DNA of 64,000 nucleotides from Gymnorhina tibicen (taxonomy: Eukaryota; Chordata; Aves; Passeriformes; Artamidae), in NCBI GenBank assembly GCA_013399875.1, contig VXAZ01006886.1:384107-448106 (forward strand), given 5' to 3'. Below are positions 38,351 through 51,486 of the stretch, one piece after another. Below the pieces are notes generated by a model that saw only the letters and a program-made list of their open reading frames with translations, did no database searches and had not been told where the DNA came from. The first letter of the stretch is position 1, and each line of letters opens with the position of its first letter. Made by a program: the position numbers and the translations under genes.

Positions 38351-41117
38351 CCTATAGCATAAAGTGGGGTACAAAACTTTATGGCTTGAAACCTCAGGAA
38401 AAAAATACCAACAGAAAAACAAACGGATGTACTTCCAACAAGACTTGAATAGATTTTGTTGAAAGAATTTTGATTTCTAAATACGAACTCCCACAAAATC
38501 CATGACATTATATTAGTTGCTTCTTTTTTTTTTTAATGGCTAGTTTCATAGTGTGCAAGGCTTCCACATTTTTGACATAATTATCTATCTGGTTTTCAGT
38601 GTTAATCCATGAAGAGTAGTTGTTAGTGTCAGTTTAAATGTGTGTTGGTTCTGGCTATGGAAAATGGGATCTTTTTTTTTTCTCCTTTCACAAAGCTTTT
38701 GTTGTCTGTGACACAGAAGTGGAGCACAACAGTAAAGAAATCTTGTGATGGCTGGGCAAAATGGGACAAAAATGTGAGGCCAGGTTTCCTCCAGCCAAAG
38801 TCTTGCTGATTTGAGGTTTGATGTAATCAAAAGGAGATTCTGTGCTTTTTTACACCCAGCCCTGTCTTTGCACTATGAGACTTCTGTTGTTTTTTTGTTT
38901 TTTTTCCCTTAGACTTTTGAAACCTTTCTCTAACCCAGTGTTTAGCGCTTCTGGCTATGTCCAGCAGCTCTACCAGCAGGTTTGGGGGGATGCTGATCCT
39001 CTAAAGCTGACACCGTGCTTTCATTGCTCAGTGCATAGAGGAGATTACTTATATCCATTTAGATTTGGAACAACTTCTTGGCAACAGAGTGATTACCTCC
39101 AATAGCTGTTAAAAATCTTCCCATCGAACGAACAAATGAAAAACCCAGACCTAAATTCATGTGGTGTTACCAACAGCTCCTCTATATCAGTTTTGATACC
39201 TGAACAATGAGTTAGAGACATTTATAAATTGTAAAGATGTATGAAGTGACACACTCAGAATTTATGTTTCTATAAGGGAGTGATACAGCCTCAGAGATGT
39301 AAATTATGTACAACAAATGGTGAGACTGTAGCAAACCAGTGAAACTCTTGTTGCCCAAAGGAGCCTCAGCTGCTGGGCATGATGTTAGTGTGTGAAATGT
39401 CCCTTAGTTGTGGGGTGTGTCACTGTGTGTCCCCTCTCCATGCTTCCTCAGGGCTCTTCCTGAGGTGCTGAAAGACAGGCTGAGGTAAGGGTAAGTCAAA
39501 AGCCAGCTCTGCATTTGGGGTCTCATGAAAAAGGGAAACAAGAGTTTTCCTGCTGAGTGGGCATGTTGCACTGCTCTGCCTGTGTGCGTGGAATTTAGAT
39601 GAGAAAGAAAGAGGGTCTATTTACTAGCCAGTGCATTTTTGACCACAATAAATCTGGGTGTGTGAGCAATTAACATAATGTTTCCACCCATCCATGTGTC
39701 TCTTGCAGGCAAGTGCTCCTGACAAACTGAGTCTAAAGCTGAATTTGTGGCAACTGTAGTGGGGAGGGGGAAGGGGGGCTTTGTCTGAAGTCCAGATATT
39801 TTGTGATTTAAAAAAACCACCCATAGAACATGCAGAACAAAATCTAATACTAAGATTCACAGGATCATATTCTTAGCAGACTTAAACCTCTTTCTCCCCT
39901 TTGACATCGATTTATTGCAAATTAGGGTCTGACACACAGACCCCAGGGAAACGTTATTTTCTATGTAGAATGGTTCCATTCTAACTTTTTTCTTGAATAT
40001 GATGAACAAATACAGTGTTTAAGGCAAACACTGGTGAAGGCAGAGGACAAGCAGAGACACCTAGGGTGCTGTAATTTTATTTTTATTGTGTTAGCCTTGA
40101 ATTTGGGGGTGAGATGGGACAGTATTTCTCAGTTTTAGGAAGCAGAATGCTCCATTACATACCTGTCTTGCAAGCTGGGTGTTAAAATGTTGTTGATCTT
40201 GTTTAAAAATAGAAGAGAACAGAAAGAGTTCCACCTTATTTAATACTTGGCACTTTTCAACATCAAGACAAGATCTGCAGATATCCTTCAGATGACTGGT
40301 TATTCTCCTCGCTCATCTGGTTTATTCATTACTACCTGGATGTGTGAGAGAACCTCTGACTTGCAGGCATACCATGGGTTGACTTTTGCTGGAAAAAGTC
40401 AAGGATTAATGTCTTGGGGAGCTGGCAGCCTGGAGTGTCCTTGTTTGTATTTCATGAAAAAGCAACTCAACTGCAAGCATGCCATCTCAGCCAGAGCTCT
40501 TTAAATATAATGTCAGAAAAGAGATTATTAGTGTGTAATATATGTAAATTGCATATTTTTATGTTTTCTATGCCTATTATGCAGCTTCTTGCCTCTCATG
40601 CATACATTTATGGGAATATTGTATTTCCTTTTCAAATTAGGTTTTAGTTGCTCAGTGCATTTTCTTTCAACAAATGTTTATTAACTCAGAATTATGAGGG
40701 GGTAGCATATCTGGATGTTAATATATGTATACAGGATTTAGGCATGCTTTTGGATGGGTATGGCACTTTATGATTAGTGGCCATTGCTGGCTTTTTGACG
40801 TGAAGCAGAACAGTGACTGCAGAAACACTTGTCTCACTACTGCAGGTGTATGGTCTTAGTAAAGAGCAGATTGTTTTAAAGACAGGATATCAATATTTTG
40901 AACTGCTTCATTTAAGATAAGGGAAAAGGCTTTTCCGGTGTACATCAGCATCCTCTGACCTCGTCATGTGCTTTTTATTAGTGTCAGCAGCAGAGTTTGC
41001 CCTACACCAGGTCAGGCAGTTTGCTGGTTTGGAGAGTGCTGTTCTGGCTGCTGTGGATTCAGGTGGAGCAACAATACTCTACTTGGATTGCTGCCCACGA
41101 GGCCGTGTGCTTCCTGT

Positions 41118-41149
41118 ATTTAACCTGTAGGATATTTAACCTGTAGGAT
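41118..41149. repeat. 16-bp perfect tandem duplication
   Basis: ATTTAACCTGTAGGAT occurs twice without mismatch (41118-41133 and 41134-41149). The lack of divergence suggests a recent slippage event. Confidence 0.85.
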
Positions 41150-44100
41150 AATCCAGGCTTAAACAGTACTGCAGTGTTAAAGTTTTAATGGGAAAAGAAC
41201 AAATGTGTGTAACATGTCTCCTGCTAGGCATAATTTTTTTCCTCCTTGCCCTCTAGAATACTTCTCAGATCTTCTCTTTCCTCTTCCTTACCTTCTCCCC
41301 CTCTAATTGAAACAAACCTGTAGCTTTAAAGGCTGCAATTTTAAAATGGGAAGTGGATTGAATATTGAATGGTCTGTGTAGGAGATCATAACAGTCTTTA
41401 ACAAAGTTTGCAGTTTCATGCCATTACCTGGAGCTCAGGAATAATCTTGATAAGAAAATCCCAAACATTTCTGTGAACAGTAGTAAAGAGGCAAGCTGTT
41501 TCAAGGTTTCTTTCTTCTACTGTCAAAACATTTCACTGCCTGAGTTTAAGAGTTACCCTGTAACTCCTTTTGGTGAGGTAGATATTAGGCAATGGGCTTC
41601 TCTTAAGTCTTTGAGAGCACTTGGTTTTCATTAACCTGAAGTATGGAACTGATGGCAGCTGTCGAATCAGTTAGATATGTTCATATTGTCTTGTTAACTC
41701 TGTTTTTAAGGGAGGCACAGGAACTGGGGGCTAAAATCTTTCATTCCCTCATTAAGAGGGACAAGAGTGGTGGAAAAAAAGCAACTATTAATTCATTATA
41801 CTTTTCCCTATACCTTCTGTTGGATTACTTTGAACTGTCCACAGAAACATTTCATTTGGGTTCAAGTCCCACAGCAATGAAAAGCTCATGATCTTTGTCA
41901 CAATGCACTTGGCTTTGAGAACTCTTCACTTAATGACCCAAGAACATGAGACAGGGCATGGATTTCTTTGTGAGTTAGAAAGCTAATTCACATGATATAA
42001 TTTTCATGAACACAAGGTTTTTGTTGTTTTTTTTCCCTATTATTTAAAAACAGAAGTTCAGCCAATGGGGTTCATTATTTTTTGTTTCTGTGAATAAAAT
42101 AGATGAGATTCAACAGTTTTGTAATTGTTACTGTGTAAAATAACAACATGTATTATTTCTTTTGTAAATATGCTAATATTTTATAAAAATATTCTATATT
42201 TTATATAAATATACATTTATAGATAATATAACGTACTAAATACAGTAATATAGCAGAAACAATAAACAGGTAACTGTACATTTTTGAATGTCCACTTTAA
42301 CTTTTCTCTTTTGGTTTGTTTTGCTTTCAGGCGTAACAAATCCATATATCCCAGTTGTTGAGGAAAGGTGTGTGAGAGCTGAGCTAGTGACAGCTGGGCT
42401 GGTGTTCATAAACAGCCAGAATCCTTCTTTTGTGTTTAGAGCTGAATAGAAGGTGGGAGGAGGAGAGTTCACAGGCAAAGAGCAACCTAATCCCAAATTT
42501 AGGCTTTTTATAAATTATTTTAAGTAATATTGCCATAGTTGAGGATTTAAAGTCATGAGACTCCAATCTCTGAGGCTGCCTGAAAAAGTTGTGAGATGTT
42601 TAATTTTACAGATATATATTCTTATATATTATGAGTATATGTTCATCTTTGAGCTTTGTTTTACCTTTTCAGTCATCTTTAGTTGGTTTTCATACAACCA
42701 GGGGCTCAAGAATTAGCTGATCTTAGAATTATTTTGGTGATGTTACTAAGTTCTGGGACTCTGTGATGTAGCACTTCAAAAAAGACATGAATTTTGTGGC
42801 AGACTGTAATAATGTTTTGAAAATTGGTAATCCTCTGTAGGTAAAAATGTATTTCATGAAAGAATCAAGTTATCCTCTTAATTATCCTAAATATGCACCA
42901 GTGCACCTTCCCTAATTCCAGTGTAGACACCAGTGATACCTGGTGGTGTGAAATCAGTATGAGGTCTTATTTGATACGAGCATGCAGAGGGTCAGATCAT
43001 CAATGTCCAGAGTCAGTACTTTTGCTCTTATTTTCATCAACCAAGTATGTGGTTGCCAGCTCTTGCTACTTGGCAAAAAGTTCTTTCTGTTTGGTTTCTT
43101 ATATTCAATAGAAATATTCATATATATAAAATGAATCAGCAACAGGGTTCTAGGATCCTAGAGGTATAGATCCATGTAGCTAATTAACTTTAATCAATCC
43201 TCTAAAATCTCTCATTATAGTGCATGATAACAATCCTTTTTGTGTTCTTTCTTGTGCAATATTTTGTTTTTTGAGAGATTTCTCTACAGTGAAGAGAGCT
43301 AACAGCAGGTAATGCCATTCATCTCGGAAGGAGTTTGAAATTTTCAGTGTTAGTGATGAATGAGGGTATCTGACCCACATCTGTTTTACATTAGAATGGA
43401 ACATTGCCCTGACATCGTTAGGAGCATTTGTCAAGATTCCCTGGACAGAGCTTCTGTAAATTACATGCTGCAAATGTGTCAGGGTCAGATAAGAGGATAT
43501 CATTAACTGCGCTAAAGTTTACTCATGATTCTGTCAGTTCAACTTAATATGTTAACTGCCAACCATTTTCCTTGAGCTGTTTCGTTAAATCTTTCATTCA
43601 CAGGAGGGGAAAAATAGTACCACTGTACCCAAAAAATATTGCACATGTTCTTTTCTCATAAATCATATTAATTGCAGGCATGGTCACAAAGCATATTAAA
43701 CACAGGCATGCGTAAATGAATTAAAACATATGAGAATTTTATTGTGCCTATGGAGGGTCCTACATCCTAAAATACCAACCACATTAACAGCCAGAATGTT
43801 TCATTTCAATAACATAAGCTTTTTTATTTTAGTTTAATGGCCTTTATTTTGGTGATAATAGAAGTATTTTCTAACAGCTGATAATGGATCAGACATTGTG
43901 TACGTGCCTTTAAGGCTTTCATCACTGGAATTGTCTTTCTTGAGCATATCCTCAGCTGGTGATTCTGTGCTGATTCCACCAGCAAGGGACTTGTCCTAAT
44001 GAATATTTTGGATTGCTTCAGATGTGTTCTCTGAAAACTTTTCTGTAGAATTTGGTTGTTGCACTCCACTGTGTTTTGTTTGCTTATTCGTAATTTCACC

Positions 44101-45842
44101 TTTGTTTTCTAATAGAATAATTTTATTAATTACATATATTGTATTTTATTATATAAGTACAAGGGCTGTGCATCAATATTCCTGTGTGTTTTGTAAAAGG
44201 TGGGAACAAAATACATGTAGCCAAAAAACTTAAATTTGATTTTTTTTTTTTTGCGTTTATAGGAATTCTACTCTAAAACCAATTGTGTAGTTACTGCATC
44301 ATTTTAATTCTAGGTGTTAGCTCAGGCCTTGGTTTCTGGGTCAGTGAGGCTGACAATTACTAATTTATCTTTCCCAAAGTGATTTAGAAGGAAGTACATA
44401 TTTCCCAGAAATTTGGATGGTATAGAGATTGAATAAATTTATTTTCTACCTTAATTACTACAAAGCAATCATATCTGTTTACTTATAACTATACTGCTTC
44501 ATACCCACAGAAGATCTGCGCTGCAAAATGCAGATCCTTGTGTGTCTCCTGTGCACCACTAAGCTGAGGGTGCTGAGCATCTTGCAGCCACAGCCCATTA
44601 ATGGATTTCTAATTGATTAGGTGAAAGTTAGCCATGCCCTTCCTGTAACTCCTTGTATGGGTGAGAAGGTCATGGCACATACCGTAGCAAAGGCTCCTGT
44701 CCTGAGGCTACTTCCCTTAGAGCTTTCAAAACAGACATGACCAAAAATCTAATTATTTAGATACTAATCAACTGCAGGATGATTCTGAAGGCCTCTGAGT
44801 AAGATATTTCTGAGAAGCTGGTTACTGGTCAGACTTCAGTTTTCTCCAGCTCAGAGACAGACAGCTGTGTCAGTTCTGCTCCAGAATATCTACTAGGTGC
44901 ACATCCACTTAATAAAATGGTGCCTAAAGAGTTGTATTATTTTCTGATTAAAAAGAATTAAAGTAAATCTCACCAACTGCTAATTTTAGTTTATCAAAGA
45001 AAAGATATCTCCATCCAAATAGAGTTGCTACTGATGTTTGAGTGGTATTTGAGATTCCGTCTGGATCCAGGTTTAAATTTCAAGACAAATCTCTAATTTT
45101 AAAATATCTTCCAATCCGAAAGTTTTTGAACTCACTGTTTTTGCTGGCAAAGTCCAAATAATTTTGTCTCGGGTTTTACTCTATTGAAAATGTTATGTGA
45201 AAAAAACCTCTAGTCGAAATACACAGTTGGTAAAATAGTTATTTACCCAAATTAGCAATTGGTCCTAAAAGTGCTGGCAGAGACAGCGTGTCATGTGAGA
45301 GCCCTGAGGCAGAGAAGAGTTACCCTGTGACATGAGCCCAGCCCTTCTCCCTGCTCTTGAACTTGGAACAGAACATGGGGAAGTCCTGTAAATATTGGTG
45401 TCACCCTGGCCCTATGCAGGAATGGAAAGGGTTGTGATTTCACTTGAGATTTCTGCTAAACCCCTGCGCGTTTTAAACCCCAGTCAAAACCATGATACTC
45501 CTGCCAACAGAAATATTTCCCAAAATAGTAATTTTCAATGTAAATGTTCAAATTATCCCATGGTTTTTTCTGTGGCTCTTTCTCTTCCTTTAACTCTATT
45601 AGCGTTAATTTCAAAGGATAAGGATTAATATAACCTGAATGAACATAGGTTCTAATACTGTGTCCTACTGATGCACTGCCAGGTCATTCAGCACGCTACA
45701 TTTTCAGACCATGTCAAATTCCAAAGTTATAAGAAAAATATATGGAATTTCTGAAACAGAGAAGCTTGCTAAAATAGTAGTAATTTTAACAGTTTTCAGA
45801 AACCAATTTTTAGAACAAAAGCTTGAGAGTCCAGTGATTTCA

Positions 45843-45900
45843 ACTTTTGGGGAGTTTTGGCAACTCCCCAAAGTTTTGGGGACGGAGTTTTGGCAAAAAC
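45843..45900. repeat. Hairpin with overlapping direct repeat
   Basis: TTTGGGGAGTT (45846-45856) and its exact reverse complement (45862-45872) flank a 5-nt loop. The motif GTTTTGGCAA follows the left arm and recurs about 35 bases on (45888-45897). This indicates a local duplication with a 4-base difference. Confidence 0.7.
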
Positions 45901-47821
45901 CGCTGTGCAGATAACGTGATTTTTCAATCTGTGGTGATTTCAGAGTTGTTTATTTATTATTAACCCCAAGTTCTTTTAACAGGTTTTGGGCATTGAATAT
46001 ATTTGTTGAATTAAACAGCAAATATCTTACATCCTGAATCCAAATTCATCTTGTTTTTATAACTTAAAAGTTGTAATATTTCAGTACCTGAATGAAGTCT
46101 TTGCATATATTTTGGAAATTCTTTTTGCATGAATGCTTCAGTTTGTGAAACATTCAGCAAATACCACAGGTTAAACTCATGTTTTTCAGTTTAGTGAATC
46201 AGAAGTGAACATTCCAGTGCTGTATATAGTAAGTGAACTTCTTTCTCAGCATTTTTTTTTCGGTGAGATATCTGGGGTGAATTTGATGCAAACGTATTTT
46301 GTGTTCTCGATGCAGGGATCTGGGTTTCTCTTTTTGAACTACTCTGTTTCTACCTCTTGCTTTTTTCCTAATCAGACATGTAAAAACTGGGTTGGTCTTC
46401 TGTCCCACCTAAATCACGATCCCTGGATCTTGTTTCATGTATTTATTTAAAAAACCCAAACCAACAAAAAAACAAACAACTCAGAGCTGGGAACAGAAGC
46501 TGCCTGCAATAATAATACCTTTTAATTTGTCATGGAAAATAAGTACAATTCCAGGAGGAACATCAGAACTTTAGGAAACAGATATGTTCTGATGAGGTTT
46601 AATTTAGTCTTTAAAAAATGGACTCAAATTTAAAAAAATTCTCTTCAGTTTATGGCAAGAATGTCTGCAAAACAAAATGTTTATCAAATCGCACATGTCA
46701 GATAATTGTAATGCCTTTTTGGAGCAAGAACAGCCTGTAAATTATCACAATATGCAGCTTTGGCAGAAATTGTATGTGGCCCATCCGTTAGAAGCTGCAG
46801 AATGTTTGTCAGGCTCTGAAGTGCAATTTATTCCAGCAAAAGTAAGCAAATCTCAGTCATACACTTATTTTCTAAGTGTGCTACAGCAGTGTGCCAGGAA
46901 GGGAAATGTTCACCAACCTGTAGGGAGGGATTTTTGAACAAGAACTTTTTACTGTAGTTTCATGCTTGAAAATACAGATGCTTTTGAAATTTTTTCTTGC
47001 TCTTCTACTGGAAATTATGGCCTAGAGGGCTGGGCTTTTACAGGGACAAGCATGTATTTTCCAGTAAACTCTTTTCAGCTACTGATTTCGTAACTGTCCC
47101 TGTAGAAGCCGCCTAACAAGGGAGTCACAGCTGACTTGAAGTCGCTCTGGAATGCCTGACCCCTTCTGTTGTGTCCTCTAACTCAGATGGTGGAATCGAT
47201 AACTGGTGTTATGGCCAGCACTTTACTCATGCACATTCATTTCTTTACAGCACACAGGGCATGCAGCAGCAGGGGGTATGGCTGCTCTGCCCCTTTCCCA
47301 GCGCCCAGAACATCAGGATTATGTGGGGTTCTTTGTTCCATCAGTAGTACTGCTGGGATCTGCTCCAAACCATTTTCAGTGTAATGATTGCTGATCTTGG
47401 AGAAGAAAATTGTGTGAGCTTTTTCACAGCTTTTTAATATTTGTAGTTCATGCAAGACAGCATGGTTAAACAGCCACTACTTACTTTTTGCTCTCTTATA
47501 ATTTAGTCCTCAAGGAATAAACATCTGCAGAGCTTCCAGCTGGGCCTGGGGTCAGGCACTCTAAAACCATAGAAGTTTTAAAAAATATTTTTCCTTTTTG
47601 TCCCAGTATCACTTCTTATTGCTTGTTAGCCATCAGATTTTATTTTGGTGGATGATGCAACCAAATTCTGCTTCCTCTTGGTATTAGCTACTCAAAACAC
47701 AGTTCAAGTATCAAGTCTACCTGGTTTAGGAAATCAAATTATAGATTTGAGAACTTCTGTGGTTCTGTAAGCAATGCAGTTCTCCATATATTTTAACTCT
47801 TTCTATTATTCTACCTCTTAG

Positions 47822-48592
<771 letters not shown>

Positions 48593-48627
48593 GTGCCTTT
48601 CATTATCTGAAGCCAGATATTGCATAA
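48593..48627 (+). CDS. PAX3: PAX3 exon 9, terminal coding part (PAX3d C-terminus)
   Basis: After GCTTTTTTGCAG the exon completes the Ser codon and reads AFHYLKPDIA, then TAA. This is exactly the PAX3d C-terminus known from mammals. The predicted protein from the Ser onward has the same length as human PAX3d (484 residues in total, if the upstream part is also conserved). The exact match in a distant vertebrate indicates strong constraint on this short tail. Confidence 0.95.
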
Positions 48628-48910
48628 ATGAACTGTCCACTTCAAGTTAAAGCTGGTCTTTTTTTCCGGTCTCACTCCAAGGCTTGGATAAGAGGGATCT
48701 TCTCAACACACTGCAGCCTAAACTGGGGCAGTCCCACTGAGAGAAACAAGTTTGTTATGTTCTCTCCAGTCATAGCTTTTAGTAGACTTTTGAAGGCTGG
48801 ATGAAGCTATACAGAAGACAAAGGCCAAAAGCAATAATGAATAAATGTGACATGCTTCATTATGAGTGGGTATACAAAACAGAGCAGTATTTAACATCAC
48901 AGCCTGGCAA

Positions 48911-48918
48911 ACATTCCA
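48911..48918 (+). promoter_or_regulatory. miR-1/miR-206 8-mer target site
   Basis: ACATTCCA is the full 8-mer seed match for miR-1 and miR-206. Regulation of Pax3 by these muscle microRNAs through its 3'UTR during myogenic commitment is established, including in chick. The site is 284 bases after the stop codon and lies beyond the first AATAAA at 48840, so a transcript ending there would escape it. Confidence 0.7.
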
Positions 48919-49855
48919 TTTTTTTGTTGTTGTTGAAATTAATGTGCATTGATTGGGACAAATGGAACATTTTGAAACTAAACTTAGAGCAGTTGAGCTC
49001 TGCGTACTCTGACTCATCTGACATCCAGTGCTGACTTTAGTCTAACTTTAAAACAGCTCAGTTTCTGAAGCAAGGTTGGGAGAACCTCTCACTGTACACA
49101 CTGGAAATTGTCATCAAGAGGAAACGTCACAGTCCGTAGGAAGCTGGATAAGTGCAAAAGACTTCCCGAGCAACTCTTTGGTTACCTTACCATGCTTTTG
49201 TAATCACCTTGTCAATAAATGTCACTCACAGGTTTTGCTTTACCAAGAGAGGAAATCTTGTGTAACATGAAACTCAGATTTTACCTTTTTGTATGTGTTT
49301 TCCCAGTGTGTTGTACCTTTTTAAACAAACATGGGAGACAAAACCCCACCAACAACGCGACTGATTTTTCACAACTGCCTAGCAATGTGCAATACTGTGT
49401 ACCTCACGCAAACTTTGGGATCATCCAAAGTCATAGATATAGAATCAGAACTATATTTTTGCAGGTACTTTTATTTTTGCAGTGCATAATTCCTGATGAT
49501 AAAATACAGAATTGTTGCAGTCTGCTGGATTGCTGAAATCCAGCTTGCTAATCATGATTTAAAGGTCATCTTCAGGAAACAATATGAAGAAATGATTGCG
49601 TTTACATTTTTTTTAGTGATGTACAGGACATAGACAGAGATGGACCTGTATTTGACACATTTGTTTAAATTATACAGCGATATCCAATATAGAAAGTATA
49701 ATTATAGGAACCAAGGTTTACAAGAAGTTTGCATTGTGACATTTTAGAATGTCAATAAATTTGTGTTTTGTGATGTTGAGAGGAAGAGGGTGATGGAAGG
49801 TGGGATTATTTATTTCTCTCTATTCTTGGAACAAAGAGGGAGGCAGAACACAAAT

Positions 49856-49862
49856 ACATTCC
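49856..49862 (+). promoter_or_regulatory. Second miR-1/miR-206 seed match (7-mer)
   Basis: ACATTCC followed by T is a 7mer-m8 match for the miR-1/206 seed. It is about 945 bases after the first site, too far for cooperative binding. It is present only in transcripts using the distal polyadenylation signals. Confidence 0.5.
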
Positions 49863-50201
49863 TTTTAGCGTTAAGGACTATGAAGTAGTGAGTTAGACTA
49901 GGTTCAGTACAGAGGTTAGTTCACACAATGGTCTTAAGGGTGATGGAAAAATGAAATATTATCTTTGTGTTGCAGCCTCTACAACAACATGTGTTGTAAA
50001 AAAAAGAAAAACCCAAACAAAAAAACCAACAAAAAAAAGAAAACAAAAAAAACAAACGTCTTTCATGTAAAAAGTTCAGTAAATATTTACTATTTATAAT
50101 GAATAAACATTATGAAGACTTGCAAAGCACTGATGATTTTGTCCTAAAATGTAGTATTGTGCTAAATACATTGATACATTTTAATCTGAATATCATGAAG
50201 A

Positions 50202-50207
50202 AATAAA
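50202..50207 (+). terminator. PAX3: PAX3 distal polyadenylation signal (candidate)
   Basis: AATAAA is followed within about 25-50 bases by T/TG-rich sequence (50217-50247), which suits a cleavage site near 50225. AATAAA at 50102-50107 is an equally good hexamer 100 bases earlier and may be used as well or instead. Confidence 0.5.
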
Positions 50208-51404
50208 CCACGTTATCTTTGATGCAAACTGTATTTGTTGTATGAGTGTATTCTGCACACACCCTGGGCTGTGGGAGCCTTGGGCAGCCTCTGTGCCCAG
50301 GTGCTGCTTGTGTGCCATGTGGAGCTCTGTGTGTTTGGGTGTGTGTGAGATAATGAATTACGCATTTTCTGAGTGCTGTTGTACAGGTAGTCTGTCTTCC
50401 TGAGAAGGGAAAAGCCTTTGCCATGCATTCAAAAGAAAATAACATAGGTTTAAACCCGGTACAAGTAGGGCAACCGGGATGGCTTCATACAGTGCAGGAA
50501 CTTTGTAATCAGTTATGGGCGGTATCTGTCCTGAATTATATTTTTTTTTCCTCAGAAACCTCAGGAATTTTTTAATGGGCCTACACGCAAGCTGATTGAA
50601 ACATGGGCAAGACCCTTCAAAATGAGTGGGGTAAATTTTACTGGCACATCAGTGTGCAAGGGAATTTTACTTCACCCTAGGACTGGTGAATGTTTAATTT
50701 CCTCACTATTTTGTAGGGGATGTAACCACCTTGAATTTCTTTCTGCTTTTTTTCCATGTGCATTTTATTTTTATTTTGTTCTTTTAAGTCTAGCCTTCTT
50801 CCACTGCAAAAGGAATACATTTCTTGAAAAGAGGACATTAAAAATGCTGAAAAATGGGGAAAAGAGATTTCTTTTTTTTTCCTTTCCAGTTTCTGTTTCT
50901 CTGATACACTTTTTAATTTCTGTGATAATTAAAATTTAAAACTCTTATTAACACTTATTCCCTGCTCTAAACTGCTATTTTTTTTCTGATTTTTAGAAAG
51001 CCTTGGCCAAAGGACTTGGCCCTTGGCAATTGTCTCGTGTCCTAGGCTTGCTGCAAAGGCCAAGTAAACCTCTATTTTCCACTTGCAATCCCTTTTCTGT
51101 AAACTACTAGATAGAACCTTGCTTGTTTACACAGTTTGGAATTCGGTGATTAATGCCCCTTCCCCTTGTCACAGAGTGATTGAAAAATGTCCTTTTCTGT
51201 TCCAGCAGCTGCAGGGGTGGGACCGAGCTGTGATTTCTCCCCATCCCCTCCATCCCACCACGGTGCTTTACTGACCTCACGTTAGAGAATGGGTGTTTTG
51301 GCTGCTCCATCCTCTTTTCAAGGGTCTCCCAAGCACTTTCTTGTGTGAGAGCCTAATGCAGAGCTGGCAGGAGACTTTGGAAACAAGACAGATGAGGAGA
51401 AAAG

Positions 51405-51486
51405 GCCCTGTCCCTGCCCATGGTGGGGGTTGGAACTGGATGATCTTTAAGGTCCCTTCCAACCTAAACCATTCTATGATTCTTTG
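51405..51486 (+). mobile_element. CR1 LINE 3' end
   Basis: The sequence reads GTTGGAACTGGATGATCTTT, then AAGGTCCCTTCCAACC, then AACCATTCTATGATTC. This is the hallmark 3' terminus of avian CR1 elements, which ends in an ATTCTATG-type octamer repeat (barely more than one copy here). Only about 80 bases are recognisable. CR1 copies are usually 5'-truncated, so a short tail is normal; upstream similarity may reach further than I can see. No coding capacity remains. Confidence 0.9.

Larger units (their letters stand above)
37107..47821 (+). other. PAX3: PAX3 intron 7
   Basis: A 10,715-bp intron with donor GTCAGT and acceptor CTACCTCTTAG. No coding exon is supported. It holds a candidate regulatory block at 37.6-38.35 kb, a 16-bp tandem duplication at 41.1 kb, an AT-rich run at 42.15-42.24 kb and a hairpin at 45.8 kb. 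I recognise no transposon. It is the positional equivalent of the human intron hit by the rhabdomyosarcoma translocation. Confidence 0.93.
48628..50230 (+). other. PAX3: PAX3 3'UTR (3' end approximate)
   Basis: The sequence runs from the TAA to the last plausible polyadenylation signal. AATAAA hexamers occur at 48840, 49214, 49754, 50102 and 50202. The last two lie after an A-rich tract (about 49998-50057) and are the likeliest main site, giving a UTR of about 1.6 kb. The earlier hexamers could give shorter forms that differ in microRNA sites. The 3' boundary is inferred. Confidence 0.65.

Noticed and set aside
49394..49400. miR-27 site in the PAX3 3'UTR
   Set aside because: Only ACTGTG followed by T is present. 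This is an offset six-base match, too weak although miR-27 targets Pax3 in mouse.
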